DNA from: Bremia lactucae
Taxonomy: Eukaryota; Oomycota; Peronosporomycetes; Peronosporales; Peronosporaceae
DNA length: 16,573 nucleotides
Direction: 5' to 3'
Assembly: GCF_004359215.1 (NCBI RefSeq)
Contig: NC_090610.1
Location: 1,041,312 to 1,057,884, forward strand
A program made the position numbers and the translations under genes. Under the pieces are notes generated by a model. That model made no database searches and was not told where the DNA came from. It worked only from the letters and a program-made list of their open reading frames with translations. This document shows, one piece after another, positions 7,206-16,383 of this stretch (positions are counted from its first letter, which is position 1; each line of letters opens with the position of its first letter).

Positions 7206-7514
7206 TTACCGGCTGAATCTTTCGGTAACCCAAAAACATAAAGATTCGCAAATAATAGTGAAGCAGCGTTCCATACTGTCAAAGTCCAGAAACTTTATAC
7301 CTAAGTTCAATGGAACTTTGGGAACAGTGACACGAGTCCCAGTAGCTAAGCGAACAGTGATTGTATCACCTTCATACGCTTGAACAACCTCAACGTATAG
7401 TTGACTTCCTTCAAGGGAAAGGCGTCGAGCATAATTGCAAGACGCTCCTGAGTCAATTAAAATTGACCACGGCTTATCAAAGCCTTTACAGTCGCTTGAG
7501 CGACTAGCAAGCAA
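7206..7514 (-). pseudogene. pol: Retropepsin-like aspartic protease, first B element
   Basis: The active site is plain: FDKPWSILIDSGASCNYARR with the D-S-G-A catalytic motif preceded by hydrophobics. Then come LYVEVVQAYEGDTITVRLAT, GTRVTVPKVPLNLGIKFLDF and DSMERC, the flap-like and second hydrophobic strands of retroelement proteases that mature Gag-Pol. The frame ends soon after at 7206 in the deletion scar, so the C-terminal part (second hydrophobic-glycine region) is missing or altered. The upstream gag frame (7750-7457) overlaps it in another frame. The second B copy lost 11 bases immediately after D-S-G. Confidence 0.85.
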
Positions 7515-8638
7515 GGCTTGTACTCTCGCCCCGTGCCGTTAAGCACCGTGCTAATTCGGGCTAGGTTCTGTTTATTCTCACCTCCTTGAGGTTCAACAGA
7601 GCCTAGGTCTTCCCCAGTAGGGCGCCCCGCACCTACTGGGTATCTACCGGATCTATGGTATAGGTCGGATTTGGAGCTCTTTCGAGCTTTACCCGAATTT
7701 CGAAGAGGGCAGGCAGGGCGTAAATGTTTCGTGTTCCGCACATACAACATCTACGGATGGTCTTATGGTGTTCCACAGCTTAAAGAGCCTCTTCTCCTTC
7801 CTCAACGAGGCTGAATCCATGGGTTCCGCTCTATTAGACGGAACCCATATGCTCGAGGAGCTTGTTTGGTAGACAGGCGTGCTAATGCGAGCAGACTTAA
7901 AGTCGAACTCGGCGCGGAGCGCTATGGCAACTGCCTCTTCGAACGTAGCCGGATGAGATCGGAACAATTCCGTCCGGGCAACGCCCTCATTGAGACCCTC
8001 CATAAAGATGGTCACTACAATTGCTTCTTGCACCGGGTCTTGATGCATAGATGCAATGAGAGTTCTCAACTCCTAGACAAAGCCCCCAAGGGTTCTTTTT
8101 TTTCACCTTGTCGAGCCGCTAGGAGCCGTGCTCGCATGCGAAAAGCCTGATCAGGCGGTGCAAACATGCTGGTCATTTGCTGTTTCAGCGAATCCCATGA
8201 GGGAAAAGCGTCGTTTATGGACGTGCTGCACGATAGTACCCACTTCATGGCTCTATCTCCAAGTTTGGAAATGGCCATAGCCACCTTTTGCCGTTCTGTT
8301 AAGAACAAGGCGGAATCAATGGACATTTCCATCTGCTTAATTCAAAAAGGGAGATTTTCTCCCTCTTTTCCCTTAAATATCTTCACATTTACAATTAGAG
8401 GGCGAGTCCTTGGCTCTGAGTCAGGTAAAGAGATGTACCGGGTTGGCATAGATGCCGCTAAATGGTCCTGTACCTGACCGATCAGGGAGGCTTCGTACCG
8501 CATGAAGGCTTCAAGCCTTGCATGCAGGACCTCTGGTGGCTGGGAGATAATAAATTCCAAGTGCTCAAGCCCGAATAAGGTTTTGAGCTTGTCATAAGTG
8601 GCGCGTTGCGCTTCTGACAATTCTGGAACCTCTTCTAT
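7457..8638 (-). pseudogene. gag: Gag (capsid and nucleocapsid), first B element
   Basis: Gag is split over several frames. Frame 8620-8342 holds the N-terminal helices ([20 protein letters not shown]). Frames 8332-8066 and 8069-7689 hold the retrotransposon-Gag capsid core ([54 protein letters not shown], then IASMHQDPVQEAIVVTIFME, GLNEGVARTELFRSHPATFE). The nucleocapsid knuckle lies near 7710-7750 (YVRNTKHLRPACP), with the first two cysteines lost through indels. The start codon seen in the second copy (ATG at 12929) reads ATA here at 8638. An eight-T run at 8096-8103 coincides with one frameshift. Capsid would form the cytoplasmic particle. Non-functional. Confidence 0.83.
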
Positions 8639-8688
8639 TTTCGTGAGAAATTAGTCTTGTAAAGACTCAGGCGTAGATTGACTACGAG

Positions 8689-8696
8689 TGCTACCA
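8689..8696 (-). promoter_or_regulatory. Primer binding site, first B element
   Basis: On minus, TGGTAGCA lies two bases inside the 5' LTR end. Eight bases are complementary to the TGCTACCA 3' end typical of eukaryotic initiator tRNA-Met, the primer used by many LTR retrotransposons. The match is short, so the tRNA identity is tentative. Confidence 0.55.
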
Positions 8697-8698
8697 GG

Positions 8699-9183
8699 TT
8701 TAGCGGAGCTACCTCGCTCCTAAAGTCAGAGGAAGACTCTCAGACTCAGAGAGTCACTTCGTTCAATTGAACTATTGGGTTTATTAACTCAGGGAGTCGT
8801 ACAAGCTATAAAAGTTAAGAAATACTAGTTCAAGAGATTCAGGGGTTCGTAGAACCAATAGGCAACTAGTGCCCAAGAGGATATACCTGAGGAAGGCTTC
8901 TATCTCTTACAGATCAATGCGCAAGCCTTAGGAAGGCACTTAACGCTTTAAGATCAAAAGAGGAGCTGCACTTTTTTTAATTATTTAAATCGAAAAACCC
9001 TACCCTAGCTAATTAAAAATAGATTTTGGCCGCCAGATTTATATCTGGCGGCGACCACATGTGTCTCCCATAATAAATGAGATTTAAGTAACTAACTATT
9101 TTAAAATTTGATAAAAGGGTATCTTACCCATAAAGTAAATGTACCACAACAACGGTTCTCCAACCGATGTGTGCCCCATTACA
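8699..9183 (-). repeat. LTR B2 (shared central LTR)
   Basis: 485 bp. It serves as the 5' LTR of the first B element and the 3' LTR of the second. Its outer dinucleotide has drifted (TT instead of TG at 8699). From about 8978 to its end it equals LTR B1; before that it is diverged. The conserved hairpin is at 9029-9052. Confidence 0.87.
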
Positions 9184-9193
9184 CCCTCCCCCA
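9184..9193 (-). promoter_or_regulatory. Polypurine tract of second B element
   Basis: The same TGGGGGAGGG run beside the LTR start as in the first copy. Confidence 0.75.
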
Positions 9194-9293
9194 TCAGACT
9201 GTTGACACCGAGTGACAAAATTCGCTTCATTTCCTCTTAGAGGTTGGAACTTAAACAGCTAACGTTCGGTTGTGTTTTTCATTCCTTTGTCTC

Positions 9294-10606
9294 ATGACAA
9301 TCAAGCATGAGTCACAGACTCTTAGTACCTTCCTCGACGATGAGGGAGTGGTGGACTTTGAAAGTCACTCTCCATCAGAGGAGGAGGAGTAGGAGCGTCG
9401 TTCTTTCACGCCTTCTCCTCCGTATGAACGTCGGCGGGCCCCGAATCCGTACCCAGAATGTGGTGCCGCTGATGTCTTAACTGCATTGAGCAGGACACGG
9501 GACCCTGATTTCAACATCATTACGAATCACCTCGATGAAGAGCAAGAGCAGATAATCCTCATAGAGGAAAGAGCTCGTCGAGCTGCCGATAGCGAAAGTT
9601 AAGGCTCATAGTGAAAATAGATTCACTCCGCTTAGTGCGGACGAGCGTCTCAAAGAGATAGCGGGTCATAGCTTGGCCATCTGGATCTCTGGTGACCCGG
9701 CGAGGACGCCGGAGGAGATCGTTCCTCGCAACGCTCTTCATGAGCAATACCTTACGCCGAAGGTAATGACGTGAAGCCAGTATCTGACGTTTACGTGATC
9801 AAGCCCGTGGGGCTTCGGTGACCTCCATGAGGGAAATTACGATCGTTTAGTTTCCAAACGAAACAAGACTGAAAACGAAGTCTCATTTGAGAACTGGGTT
9901 CACCGGGCCCGCAAACTCCGTAATATCTGGAATATCAGAGAGTCTGCGAATAGAGGTGATGTTAGTTGGAACGGAAGCTTCGCTCAGACTTTGCTAAGCT
10001 TAAGGCCAAAGGCCAGTTACGTTCAACATTTATGCCACAAAACGAAGAAAGGCCTAGCCAATATTTCAGTGCTTCGATTAAGGATCGAAGCCGCACTGAG
10101 GCTTTAGATCCACCTAATCCCACGTTTAGTGGTGGAAGTGTCGTTTGCGCGAGTTGACCCTGAGCTTGGCGCTCAAAAACGTCAACGGCGTACGGGCAAT
10201 TTTGCCGAAGAGGTACCTCAAACTCCCAAGAGTTTTCAGAAGAGGGGTACCCTAGCCACTTCACCAGATACTGGTATTGACTCTTACGACGACGTCGCTT
10301 TAAAAGTTTCTCCACATGAGACTGAAGGTTCCCCCGCGCATCAAGCAGTGCGGGAGGGGGGCCGAAATTTCGGCGGAAGCATTTGATGCTCTACGGCCCG
10401 AGGTGCAACTTCTTCGTGAGGTCCTTGCTCGGATTGAGAGCTCCTTTGAGGCGGTTCAGAACCGTCTTTCGCTGCTGGAGCGTCAGCAGCCACGTTTAGA
10501 GGGCCAGCTAGATTTCCTGATGAGGATGCAGCAATCTGCGGCACGACCGTCTGTCTCGGCGCAAGCGCCTTTAAGTCCACAGGGGAAGGGTCCCGATATG
10601 GCCTAA
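9294..10606 (+). pseudogene. Antisense ORF of family B, second copy, with C-terminal coiled coil
   Basis: A copy of 5007-6319 at an offset of 4287 bases, with the same stops and frameshifts. It includes the 96-residue coiled-coil frame (10316-10606) with the leucine-rich stretch RIESSFEAVQNRLSLLERQ and the tail GKGPDMA. The only base difference I found here is A at 9616 against T at 5329, inside a small hairpin. Because this lies in the near-identical tract, its conservation says nothing independent about selection; only comparison with other genomic copies would. Confidence 0.5.
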
Positions 10607-10625
10607 GCAAGCCAACGTAAAACAC
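9962..10625 (-). pseudogene. pol: Integrase tail linker and chromodomain, second B element
   Basis: Same sequence as 5675-6338: LLRPYRDPSPVDLKALAPRQ linker, frameshift near 10320, then the chromodomain with YLVKW and NSWE cage residues at about 10315-10165. It shares every visible lesion with the first copy. Confidence 0.87.
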
Positions 10626-11388
10626 TGGGTGTGTACGCAGCTTGCTGGGAAGGTTTAGCGTATAAGCTAGGCCTTCTTGGTCACGACCGTAAATGGTCCA
10701 ATAGAGCGCGGGCGCAATTGGTCTTGAAGACCGCGGAAACCAAGTTAATAGGTAGGTTTTTAGCGTTTAGTAAACTCGGTCTCCAAACATATAAGAATTA
10801 ATACAGCTTCTGCCTTTGGCATCTGCTTGTTCCTTTTGTTCTTCTTGGCTATCACCATCGTATTACTTACCTGTCTTAAGACACTAAATCGCGTCGCGAG
10901 AAACTCGCTTACTTGTTTCCGAACGGTAACAGGGCTGATATCAGCAAGCCTATCAGCAAATTCTCCCTACCAAGCCCTGAACCACGCAGTGGTATCGTTT
11001 GCGGAACGCGCGGGTGGGTAAGACCGTTTATATAGAACGGAGAATAGCTTGTGGAGGCATGAATAACGTTATTTAACGCAAATTCCACGACTGGGAGCAT
11101 GGAGCTCCAGCGCATTGGTGTCTGAGCACACACACTGCGTAAAACGTCTTCAATGACGCGATTGACACGTTCAGTTTGATTATCGGTCTGCGGATGGTCC
11201 GCAGTGGACATATCCAATCTGGTGCTAAGCACTCGGAAATTTGATTTCCAGAATTTACCCGTGAAACGGGGATCCTGATCAGAGACAATTGCCACTGGCA
11301 AACCATGTTGTCGAAACACGCGATCGATAAACAGCTTAGCTGTACCCTGTTCATCAATGGAATCCGGCACGGCCGCTATGTGAGCCAA
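10626..11388 (-). pseudogene. pol: Truncated integrase: DDE core C-terminal part and GPY/F, second B element
   Basis: Same sequence as 6339-7101. The 159-residue frame at 11388-10909 includes VSDQDPRFTG and TDNQTERVN (second catalytic D and the E). A frameshift follows, and the GPY/F module is readable in pieces down to 10626. The zinc finger and first catalytic aspartate are missing, with the same filler between the VDRLSK strand and the core. Confidence 0.87.
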
Positions 11389-11492
11389 TAAAAGACACCA
11401 TCACGTTTAATAAACATTGAAGTTTGGTTTAATCGCCCAGGACAAGCATCAAGTTTTTGCTCAAACGGTCAACAAAGACCACTATACCGGAG

Positions 11493-11790
11493 TTACCGGC
11501 TGAATCTTTCGGTAACCCAAAAACATAAAGATTCGCAAATAATAGTGAAGCAGCGTTCCATACTGTCAAAGTCCAGAAACTTTATACCTAAGTTCAATGG
11601 AACTTTGGGAACAGTGACACGAGTCCCAGTAGCTAAGCGAACAGTGATTGTATCACCTTCATACGCTTGAACAACCTCAACGTATAGTTGACTTCCTTCA
11701 AGGGAAAGGCGTCGAGCATAATCCTGAGTCAGTTAAAATTGACCACGGCTTATCAAAGCCCTTCACAGTCGCTTGAGCGACTAGCAAGCC
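11493..11790 (-). pseudogene. pol: Retropepsin-like protease, second B element, active site broken
   Basis: The N-terminal part reads FDKPWSILTDSG, then 11 bases present in the first copy (after 7435) are missing at about 11722. This removes the residues after D-S-G and shifts the frame. The rest of the domain (11721-11493) matches the first copy. This lesion also marks the edge of the near-identical tract between the two B elements. Confidence 0.8.
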
Positions 11791-12929
11791 AATCTTGTAC
11801 TCTCGCCCCGTGCCATTGAGCACCGAGCTAATTGGGGCTAGGTTCTGTTTATTCTCACCTCCGTGAGGTTCAACAGAGCCTAGGTCTTCCCCAGTAAGGC
11901 GCCCCGCACCTACTGGGTATCGACGTTTTCCCGCACCGTACCAGATCTCTCGTATAGGTCGGAGTTGGAGCTCTTTCGAGCTTTACGCGAATATCGAAAA
12001 GGGCAGGTCGAGCGTAAGTGTTTCGTGCTTCCGCACATATAACATCTACGGATGGTCTTATGCTGTTCCACAGCGTGAAGAGTCTCTTCTCCTTCCTCAA
12101 CGAGGCTTAAACTTCATAGGTTCCGCTCTATTAGACGGAACCCATGTGCTCCAAGAGCTTGTTCGGTAAACAGGCGCGCTAACGCGAGCAGACTTAAAGT
12201 CAAACTCGGAGCGTAGCGCTATGGTAACCGCCTTTCAAACGTAGCCGGATGAGATCGGAACAATTCCGTCCGGGCCACGCCCTCATTGAGCTCCCCCCAT
12301 AAAGATGGTCACTACAATTGCCTCTTGCACCGGGTCTTGATGCATAGGTGCAATGAGAGCTCTCAACTCCTGGACAAAGTCCCCTAGGGTTGTTTTACCC
12401 TGTCGAGTCGCTAGGAGCCGTGCTCGCATGCGAAAAGCCTGATCAGGCGGTGCAAACATGCTGGTCATTTGCTGTTTCAGCGAATCCTATGAGGGAAAAG
12501 CGTTGTTTAGGGACGTGCTGCACGATAGTGCCCACTCCAGGGCTCTACCTCCAAGTTTGGAAATGGCCACAGCCACCTTTTGCTGTTCTGTTAAGAACAA
12601 GGCGGAATCAATGGACATTTACACCTGCTTAATAAAAAAGGGAGATTTTTTACCTCTTTTCCTTCAAATGTTTTCACATTTACAGTTAGAGGGCGAACCC
12701 TCGGCTCTGAGTCAGGTACAGAGATGTACCGGGTTAGCATAGATGCCGCTAAATGGTCCTATTCCTGACCGATCAGGGAGGTTCCGTACCGCATGAAGGC
12801 TTCAAGCCTTGCATGCAGGACCTCTTGTCCCTGGGAGATAATAAATTCCACGTGCTCAAGCCCGAATAAGGTTTTGAGCTTGTCATAAGCGGCGCGTTGC
12901 GCTTCTGACAATTCCGCAACCTCTTCCAT
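11791..12929 (-). pseudogene. gag: Gag (capsid and nucleocapsid), second B element
   Basis: A start is preserved: ATG at 12929, about 60 bp inside the 5' LTR, followed by [20 protein letters not shown] and then [14 protein letters not shown] at 12759-12761 ends that frame. The capsid core is readable further on: 12468-12283 is one frame with MTSMFAPPDQAFRMRARLLA, RQGKTTLGDFVQELRALIAP and MHQDPVQEAIVVTIFM. This shows the unshifted form of a stretch that is frameshifted in the first copy. A complete CCHC zinc knuckle (CYMCGSTKHLRSTC) lies at about 12004-12049. Each copy thus keeps different parts of gag, and outside the near-identical tract they differ by roughly a tenth of bases in a stretch I compared. 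Confidence 0.82.
12004..12049 (-). other. gag: Nucleocapsid CCHC zinc knuckle, intact
   Basis: Read on minus, CYMCGSTKHLRSTC fits C-x2-C-x4-H-x4-C, the RNA-binding knuckle of Gag. The first B copy has lost the first two cysteines. Confidence 0.75.
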
Positions 12930-12979
12930 TTTCGTGAGAAGTTAGTCTTGTAAAGACTCAGGCGTAGATTGACTACGAG

Positions 12980-12987
12980 TGCCACCA
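12980..12987 (-). promoter_or_regulatory. Primer binding site, second B element
   Basis: On minus, TGGTGGCA two bases inside the 5' LTR end; it differs by one base from the TGGTAGCA of the first copy. Confidence 0.5.
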
Positions 12988-12989
12988 GG

Positions 12990-13467
12990 TCTAGCGGAGC
13001 TACCTCGCTCAGAGGAAGACTTTCAGACTCAGAGAGTCACTTGGTTCTATTGAACTAATGGGTTAAACAACTCAGGGAGTCGTACAAGCTATAAAAGCTT
13101 AAGGAATCCTAGTTCAAGGGATTCAGGGGTTCGTAGAACCAAGTGGCAACTAGTGCCCAAGAGTATGTGCCTTAGAACACTTCTGTCTTTCACAGATCAA
13201 TGCGCAAGCCTTAGGAAGGCGCTAGACGCTGTAAGATCAAAAGGGGAACTGCACTTTATTTAATTATTAAAATAAAAAAAAACTTACCCTTGCTAATTTA
13301 AAAATAGAAATTTGGCCGCCAGATATATTTCTGGCGGCGACCACATTTAATACCCATGATAAATGGGATTTAAGTAACGAACTATTTTAAAATTAGATAA
13401 AAGGGCCTTTTACCCATAGGTAAATGACCACAACAACGGTTCTCCAACCGATGTGTGCCCCATTACA
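12990..13467 (-). repeat. LTR B3 (5' LTR of second B element)
   Basis: 478 bp, ending ATTACA at 13467. It is diverged from both other LTRs along its whole length, but with the same order of motifs, including the hairpin at 13315-13338. Confidence 0.87.
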
Positions 13468-13472
13468 AGTAC
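13468..13472. repeat. Target site duplication, right (agtac)
   Basis: Pairs with ggtac at 4401-4405, with one mismatch. Confidence 0.55.
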
Positions 13473-13667
13473 AGTTAACATCGCCAAACGAAATCACTGT
13501 TTCTGAAGTGTTCAAAGGCAGTCACACCCTCTTATATAGATAACTAGGATGTGTGGCGATAGCGATTTCCTAATGTAATAAACAGGGGGGGTTAAAAGCC
13601 ATAAGGGCGATCAAAAGACAATTCTGTAGGAATAACTGTTGATTTTTGGATGCAAAGGAATGACCAT
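13473..13667. other. Spacer between B array and right A LTR
   Basis: 195 bp with no gene. On minus it has a TATA-like TATATAAG (13531-13538) followed by a CA-rich stretch, which would fit an old LTR promoter, but I find no paired ends to support that. Confidence 0.4.
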
Positions 13668-14107
13668 TGTAACGGGGCACTACGACTTGTACTGCTTCAG
13701 TACAAGTCCACTTCGCACTGCTTCAGTTGCGAGTGGTGCCTAACGTCACTTCACGTATACTAGTACGTGCAGAGGAAGACTTCTCTTTAAGACAATTACC
13801 TTAAAGAGGGTTACATGAAAACTGTATTAATATAATTAAGTTTCTCTTCTTTCTATCTGTTAATGCTAACTTGATTATGAACTAATACTAAACACGCAAT
13901 TGAAATCTTATCTCTCTCTCTTTGTTTACGTTTACGGCTGATTAGTCTGCGGGATAAATAGATTTAATGGCCTATACCTATTTATGGATAAGATTTCTGA
14001 AAATTACTATATAAAGTAATATTCTTCAAATATTATCTACCTTTTCGATGATATATTAATTAATTACCTTTAAGTGTTACTTTCATGTGACGATACACTC
14101 CGCTACA
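13668..14107 (-). repeat. 3' LTR of right A element
   Basis: On minus it runs TGTAGCGGAGTG...GTGCCCCGTTACA, 440 bp, the same length as the left LTR. It keeps the 11-bp hairpin (13684-13708). Confidence 0.85.
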
Positions 14108-14120
14108 TCATTCCTCACTT
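14108..14120 (-). promoter_or_regulatory. Degenerate polypurine tract of right A element
   Basis: On minus, AAGTGAGGAATGA precedes the LTR. It is purine-rich, but less pure than the AAAGGGAGGGG of the left copy. Confidence 0.55.
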
Positions 14121-14225
14121 AAACGACAATATCTGAGACTGTCATTGGATGGAGTGGTCACTAGATAACCACTTAATTTAAAAATGATGTGGATTGGTCA
14201 GAGCCATCATTTTAAATTCCATCGC

Positions 14226-15921
14226 ATAAAGAACAAATCCATGCGAAGTGCTGATAGTGCGGCGGCTGCGGTTCGTGCAGCCGCGGGTGACGCACTTTAT
14301 TTCTTGCGGCAGACGGAACGTCTGCCGTAGTATCTTCTTCTCGCGCAACACTAGATGCGCGGGAGCACGTGGTGTTTCACCACGTGAATACGAACCCTCT
14401 TTGGAGGTCGACCAGCGAATGCGAGTCGGACAAAATTGCGACTCGGGGAGAACGAAACAGTCGCCTGATCATCGTCAGGCGGCTGACTATGAGCCTTTGA
14501 ATGAGAGGGCTCATTTTGATAGACGAGTTAAATACTCTAAGAAAGTGCCAATAGTCTATTTGGTGCCGACGATGAGGATGATCCCTCATCGCCCGTTCCG
14601 TCTCCCGTACGGTCACCTGCACCTGTTTCTGTGCAAGGTGACGACGATGGCGTAAGCCATCGTACTAAAAGTTCTTGTGGTACCCCTGCTTCAGTGGGTA
14701 CTACAGGGGAGTGAAGGTCATAAAATGTATCATCTCGCCCCTAAGAAGAAGCCGTGGCTTTTGCCAGAACGGCTAATCAATAGCTTGTCTGGAGAGACAA
14801 CTGCTCACAATAAACATGCCTTAATTATTGCGACAAAGCTAGATGGCCTTGATCCCAGCGCGAAGAACTTTTGCGCTGAGGAAGCTTTTTATCTCGATGC
14901 TTTTCTTAAGCATCGATGGTTTAGTGGCAGCAATAAGCGAGATAACGTCTCGCTTATGCAAGCCTGGAGCGCGTTCATTCGCAATGTCAAAGACAGTGGA
15001 CGCAAAGCCTGGCTTCAAAGACTTAACACTATCGCGTTAAGTTTGAGAAGCGAACTCCAACCGGTGCAAAGTATAAATTGCATCGGCTGTCACGTGAAGC
15101 TGGGCTTCCATACTCACGTGGGGTGATCCGCGTCCGTGTTGTGTTGACATCACGAAGAGAGTAAAAGGGGATGTCAATTTCCTTTCTTCGCCCCTGGGGA
15201 AGGGCTCGCATCTCTATTAAGATGCGGGATGCGATTGACGTTTTTCAATCGATTTAGAAGCGCCAGGGGTGCGTGTTTACTGATGGACCTTCTGAACCAT
15301 CGGATGGGTCTCGTCATACTGACGGACGAGGCCCTCAACGTCAGCAACCAGCTGGGAACGAGGGTCCCAGCGTGTCATGTGAAGGTGGATAACCGCGCCA
15401 GCGAACAAGATAAATCGTTCGCTGCCTCTTCATATCACGGTGGTTTTGGATACGTTCCACAAGGAAACGTTGACCACCGTGGGAATCCATCAATGGTTAT
15501 GGTGAAGGTTGGAAAATTAGATCCGACCCATGTGTCGGATGTAATGTTGAAGATCGACATAATCGATTACTCCCTCCATGATTTGGAGGAGGTACTTGAC
15601 ACGAGCGCGGCAAGCGTCGCTCGTTGGAGCAGACGGTGCAGGCTCACCGTATCGAGCGGTTGGAAGACCGTTCGAAGAGTGGGCACGTTCTCCATGTTGG
15701 AGTACGAACGGAAATATCACGCTGTTAGTGATGAGCTGTCGTCAGCTCATCGCAGTTTTAAGGATATTCGGAACCGGCATCAGAAACTCCAGCTTCAACA
15801 TGATAATCTGGTTCGCGATCACAAGAATATTTTAGGGATTCTTGAAAAGGGTGGTCAGATCCGTCCTCGGAAGAAGCCGCGTACTGATGGTACGGGTGGA
15901 GCCGACCCACGTAAGACGTAG
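14226..15921 (+). pseudogene. Antisense ORF of family A (right copy), broken
   Basis: On the strand opposite to pol. The ATG equivalent to the left copy's 3304 reads ATA here. Coding-like pieces follow in order: ADSAAAAVRAAAGDALYF near 14235; SPDHRQAADYEPLNERAHFD (14455-14520); an acidic P/S-rich piece around 14560-14690 (GADDEDDPSSPVPSPVRSPA); frame 14677-15126 with the basic domain (YHLAPKKKPWLLPERLINSL, GLDPSAKNFCAEEAFYLDAF, LKHRWFSGSNKRDNVSLMQA, WSAFIRNV without the stop seen on the left); then an uninterrupted 230-codon frame 15229-15921. That frame crosses the antisense of the chromodomain and ends in a coiled coil (MLEYERKYHAVSDELSSAHR, FKDIRNRHQKLQLQHDNLVR) with a basic tail (RPRKKPRTDGTGG). 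Differences from the left copy in the coil are mostly conservative (L/I, L/V, D/E, K/R-type). Function unknown; possibly regulatory. Two internal frameshifts in the 15600-15690 part show decay. Confidence 0.5.
15229..15500 (-). pseudogene. pol: Integrase chromodomain (right A copy)
   Basis: Read on minus from about 15500: PLMDSHGGQR-like approach, FLVERIQNHRDMKRQRTIYL, VRWRGYPPSHDT, then a one-base shift, RWDPRSQLVADVEGLVRQYD and ETHPMVQKV. The tryptophan lost to a stop in the left copy survives here in the shifted frame, so the two copies carry independent lesions. Confidence 0.83.
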
Positions 15922-16371
15922 GATGCGTTCGCATCCTACGTGGCATTATATTGTGTAAGCATTGCCTATGCGACGCAGTACACGGAAAGGCCCAATGAAC
16001 TTGGGTAGTAGTTTACAGCTGCCCACATAAGTGATTACACGCTTAGGTAGGTTTACCGTAGAGAGTAGCACTAGATCATAAATTTAAAAGAAATGAACAT
16101 TTGCTCTTCCATGTTGGTCTGGATACCGTTTCTGACGGTCCACTGCGTTAGCAATGGAATTCTGAACGAAACGGATTATTGATTCTCGAGTCAGCAGAAA
16201 TTCCTCTGCTGACTCATTTGTTTTGTCTTTCTCAGTACGCTTTGTGCGTACTGCCATGAGATCTTTCTCATCTTCGATGTCGATTTCTTCGACATCGACA
16301 TCACTAGCGTCGTTGTTAACTTCGTCGCGTGATGAGCATGAGCCAGAAGTGTTTCGCTCGTGTGAGTCCAC
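15501..16371 (-). pseudogene. pol: Integrase acidic linker, GPY/F domain and pol linker (right A copy)
   Basis: Frame 16371-16084 gives a striking acidic linker (NNDASDVDVEEIDIEDEKDL) followed by MAVRTKRTEKDKTNESAEEF, the helix SIIRFVQNSIANAVDRQKRY and PDQHGRANV. After a frameshift at about 16084 come LVLLSTVNLPKRVITYVGSC and KLLPKFIGPFRVLRRIGNAY. A second shift leads to frame 15946-15758 with PRRMRTHPTSYVGRLHPYHQ, then a variable pol linker (AASSEDGSDHPFQESLKYSC). This linker is where the antisense coiled coil lies on the other strand. Confidence 0.8.
15916..15941. repeat. 12-bp palindrome in GPY/F end (right copy)
   Basis: ACGTAGGATGCG, spacer TT, CGCATCCTACGT. The left copy has the same arms with spacer AA at 1593-1618. 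The DNA encodes the conserved RRMRTHPT of integrase. Confidence 0.85.
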
Positions 16372-16383
16372 CTCCCCATTAAA

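Larger units (their letters stand above)
4406..13467 (-). mobile_element. Tandem array of two family B elements sharing a central LTR
   Basis: Three LTRs in the same orientation (4406-4896, 8699-9183, 12990-13467) separate two internal regions of about 3.8 kb each, both coding on the minus strand. Polypurine tracts lie beside the first two LTRs, and primer binding sites beside the second and third, so the middle LTR is 5' LTR for one element and 3' LTR for the other. Both internals lack RT and RNase H. This layout is the expected product of unequal recombination between LTRs of sister copies. Confidence 0.85.

Noticed and set aside
7866..8477. Plus-strand frames opposite gag (94 and 103 codons; similar ones at 12390-12742)
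   Set aside because: They mirror well-supported gag capsid sequence on minus and differ between copies by frameshifts. Unlike the 3' antisense ORFs, they show no coherent protein features.
13473..13667. Possible solo LTR of another family with TATATAAG on minus
   Set aside because: No matching TG/CA ends or target duplication could be found, so it is left as a spacer.
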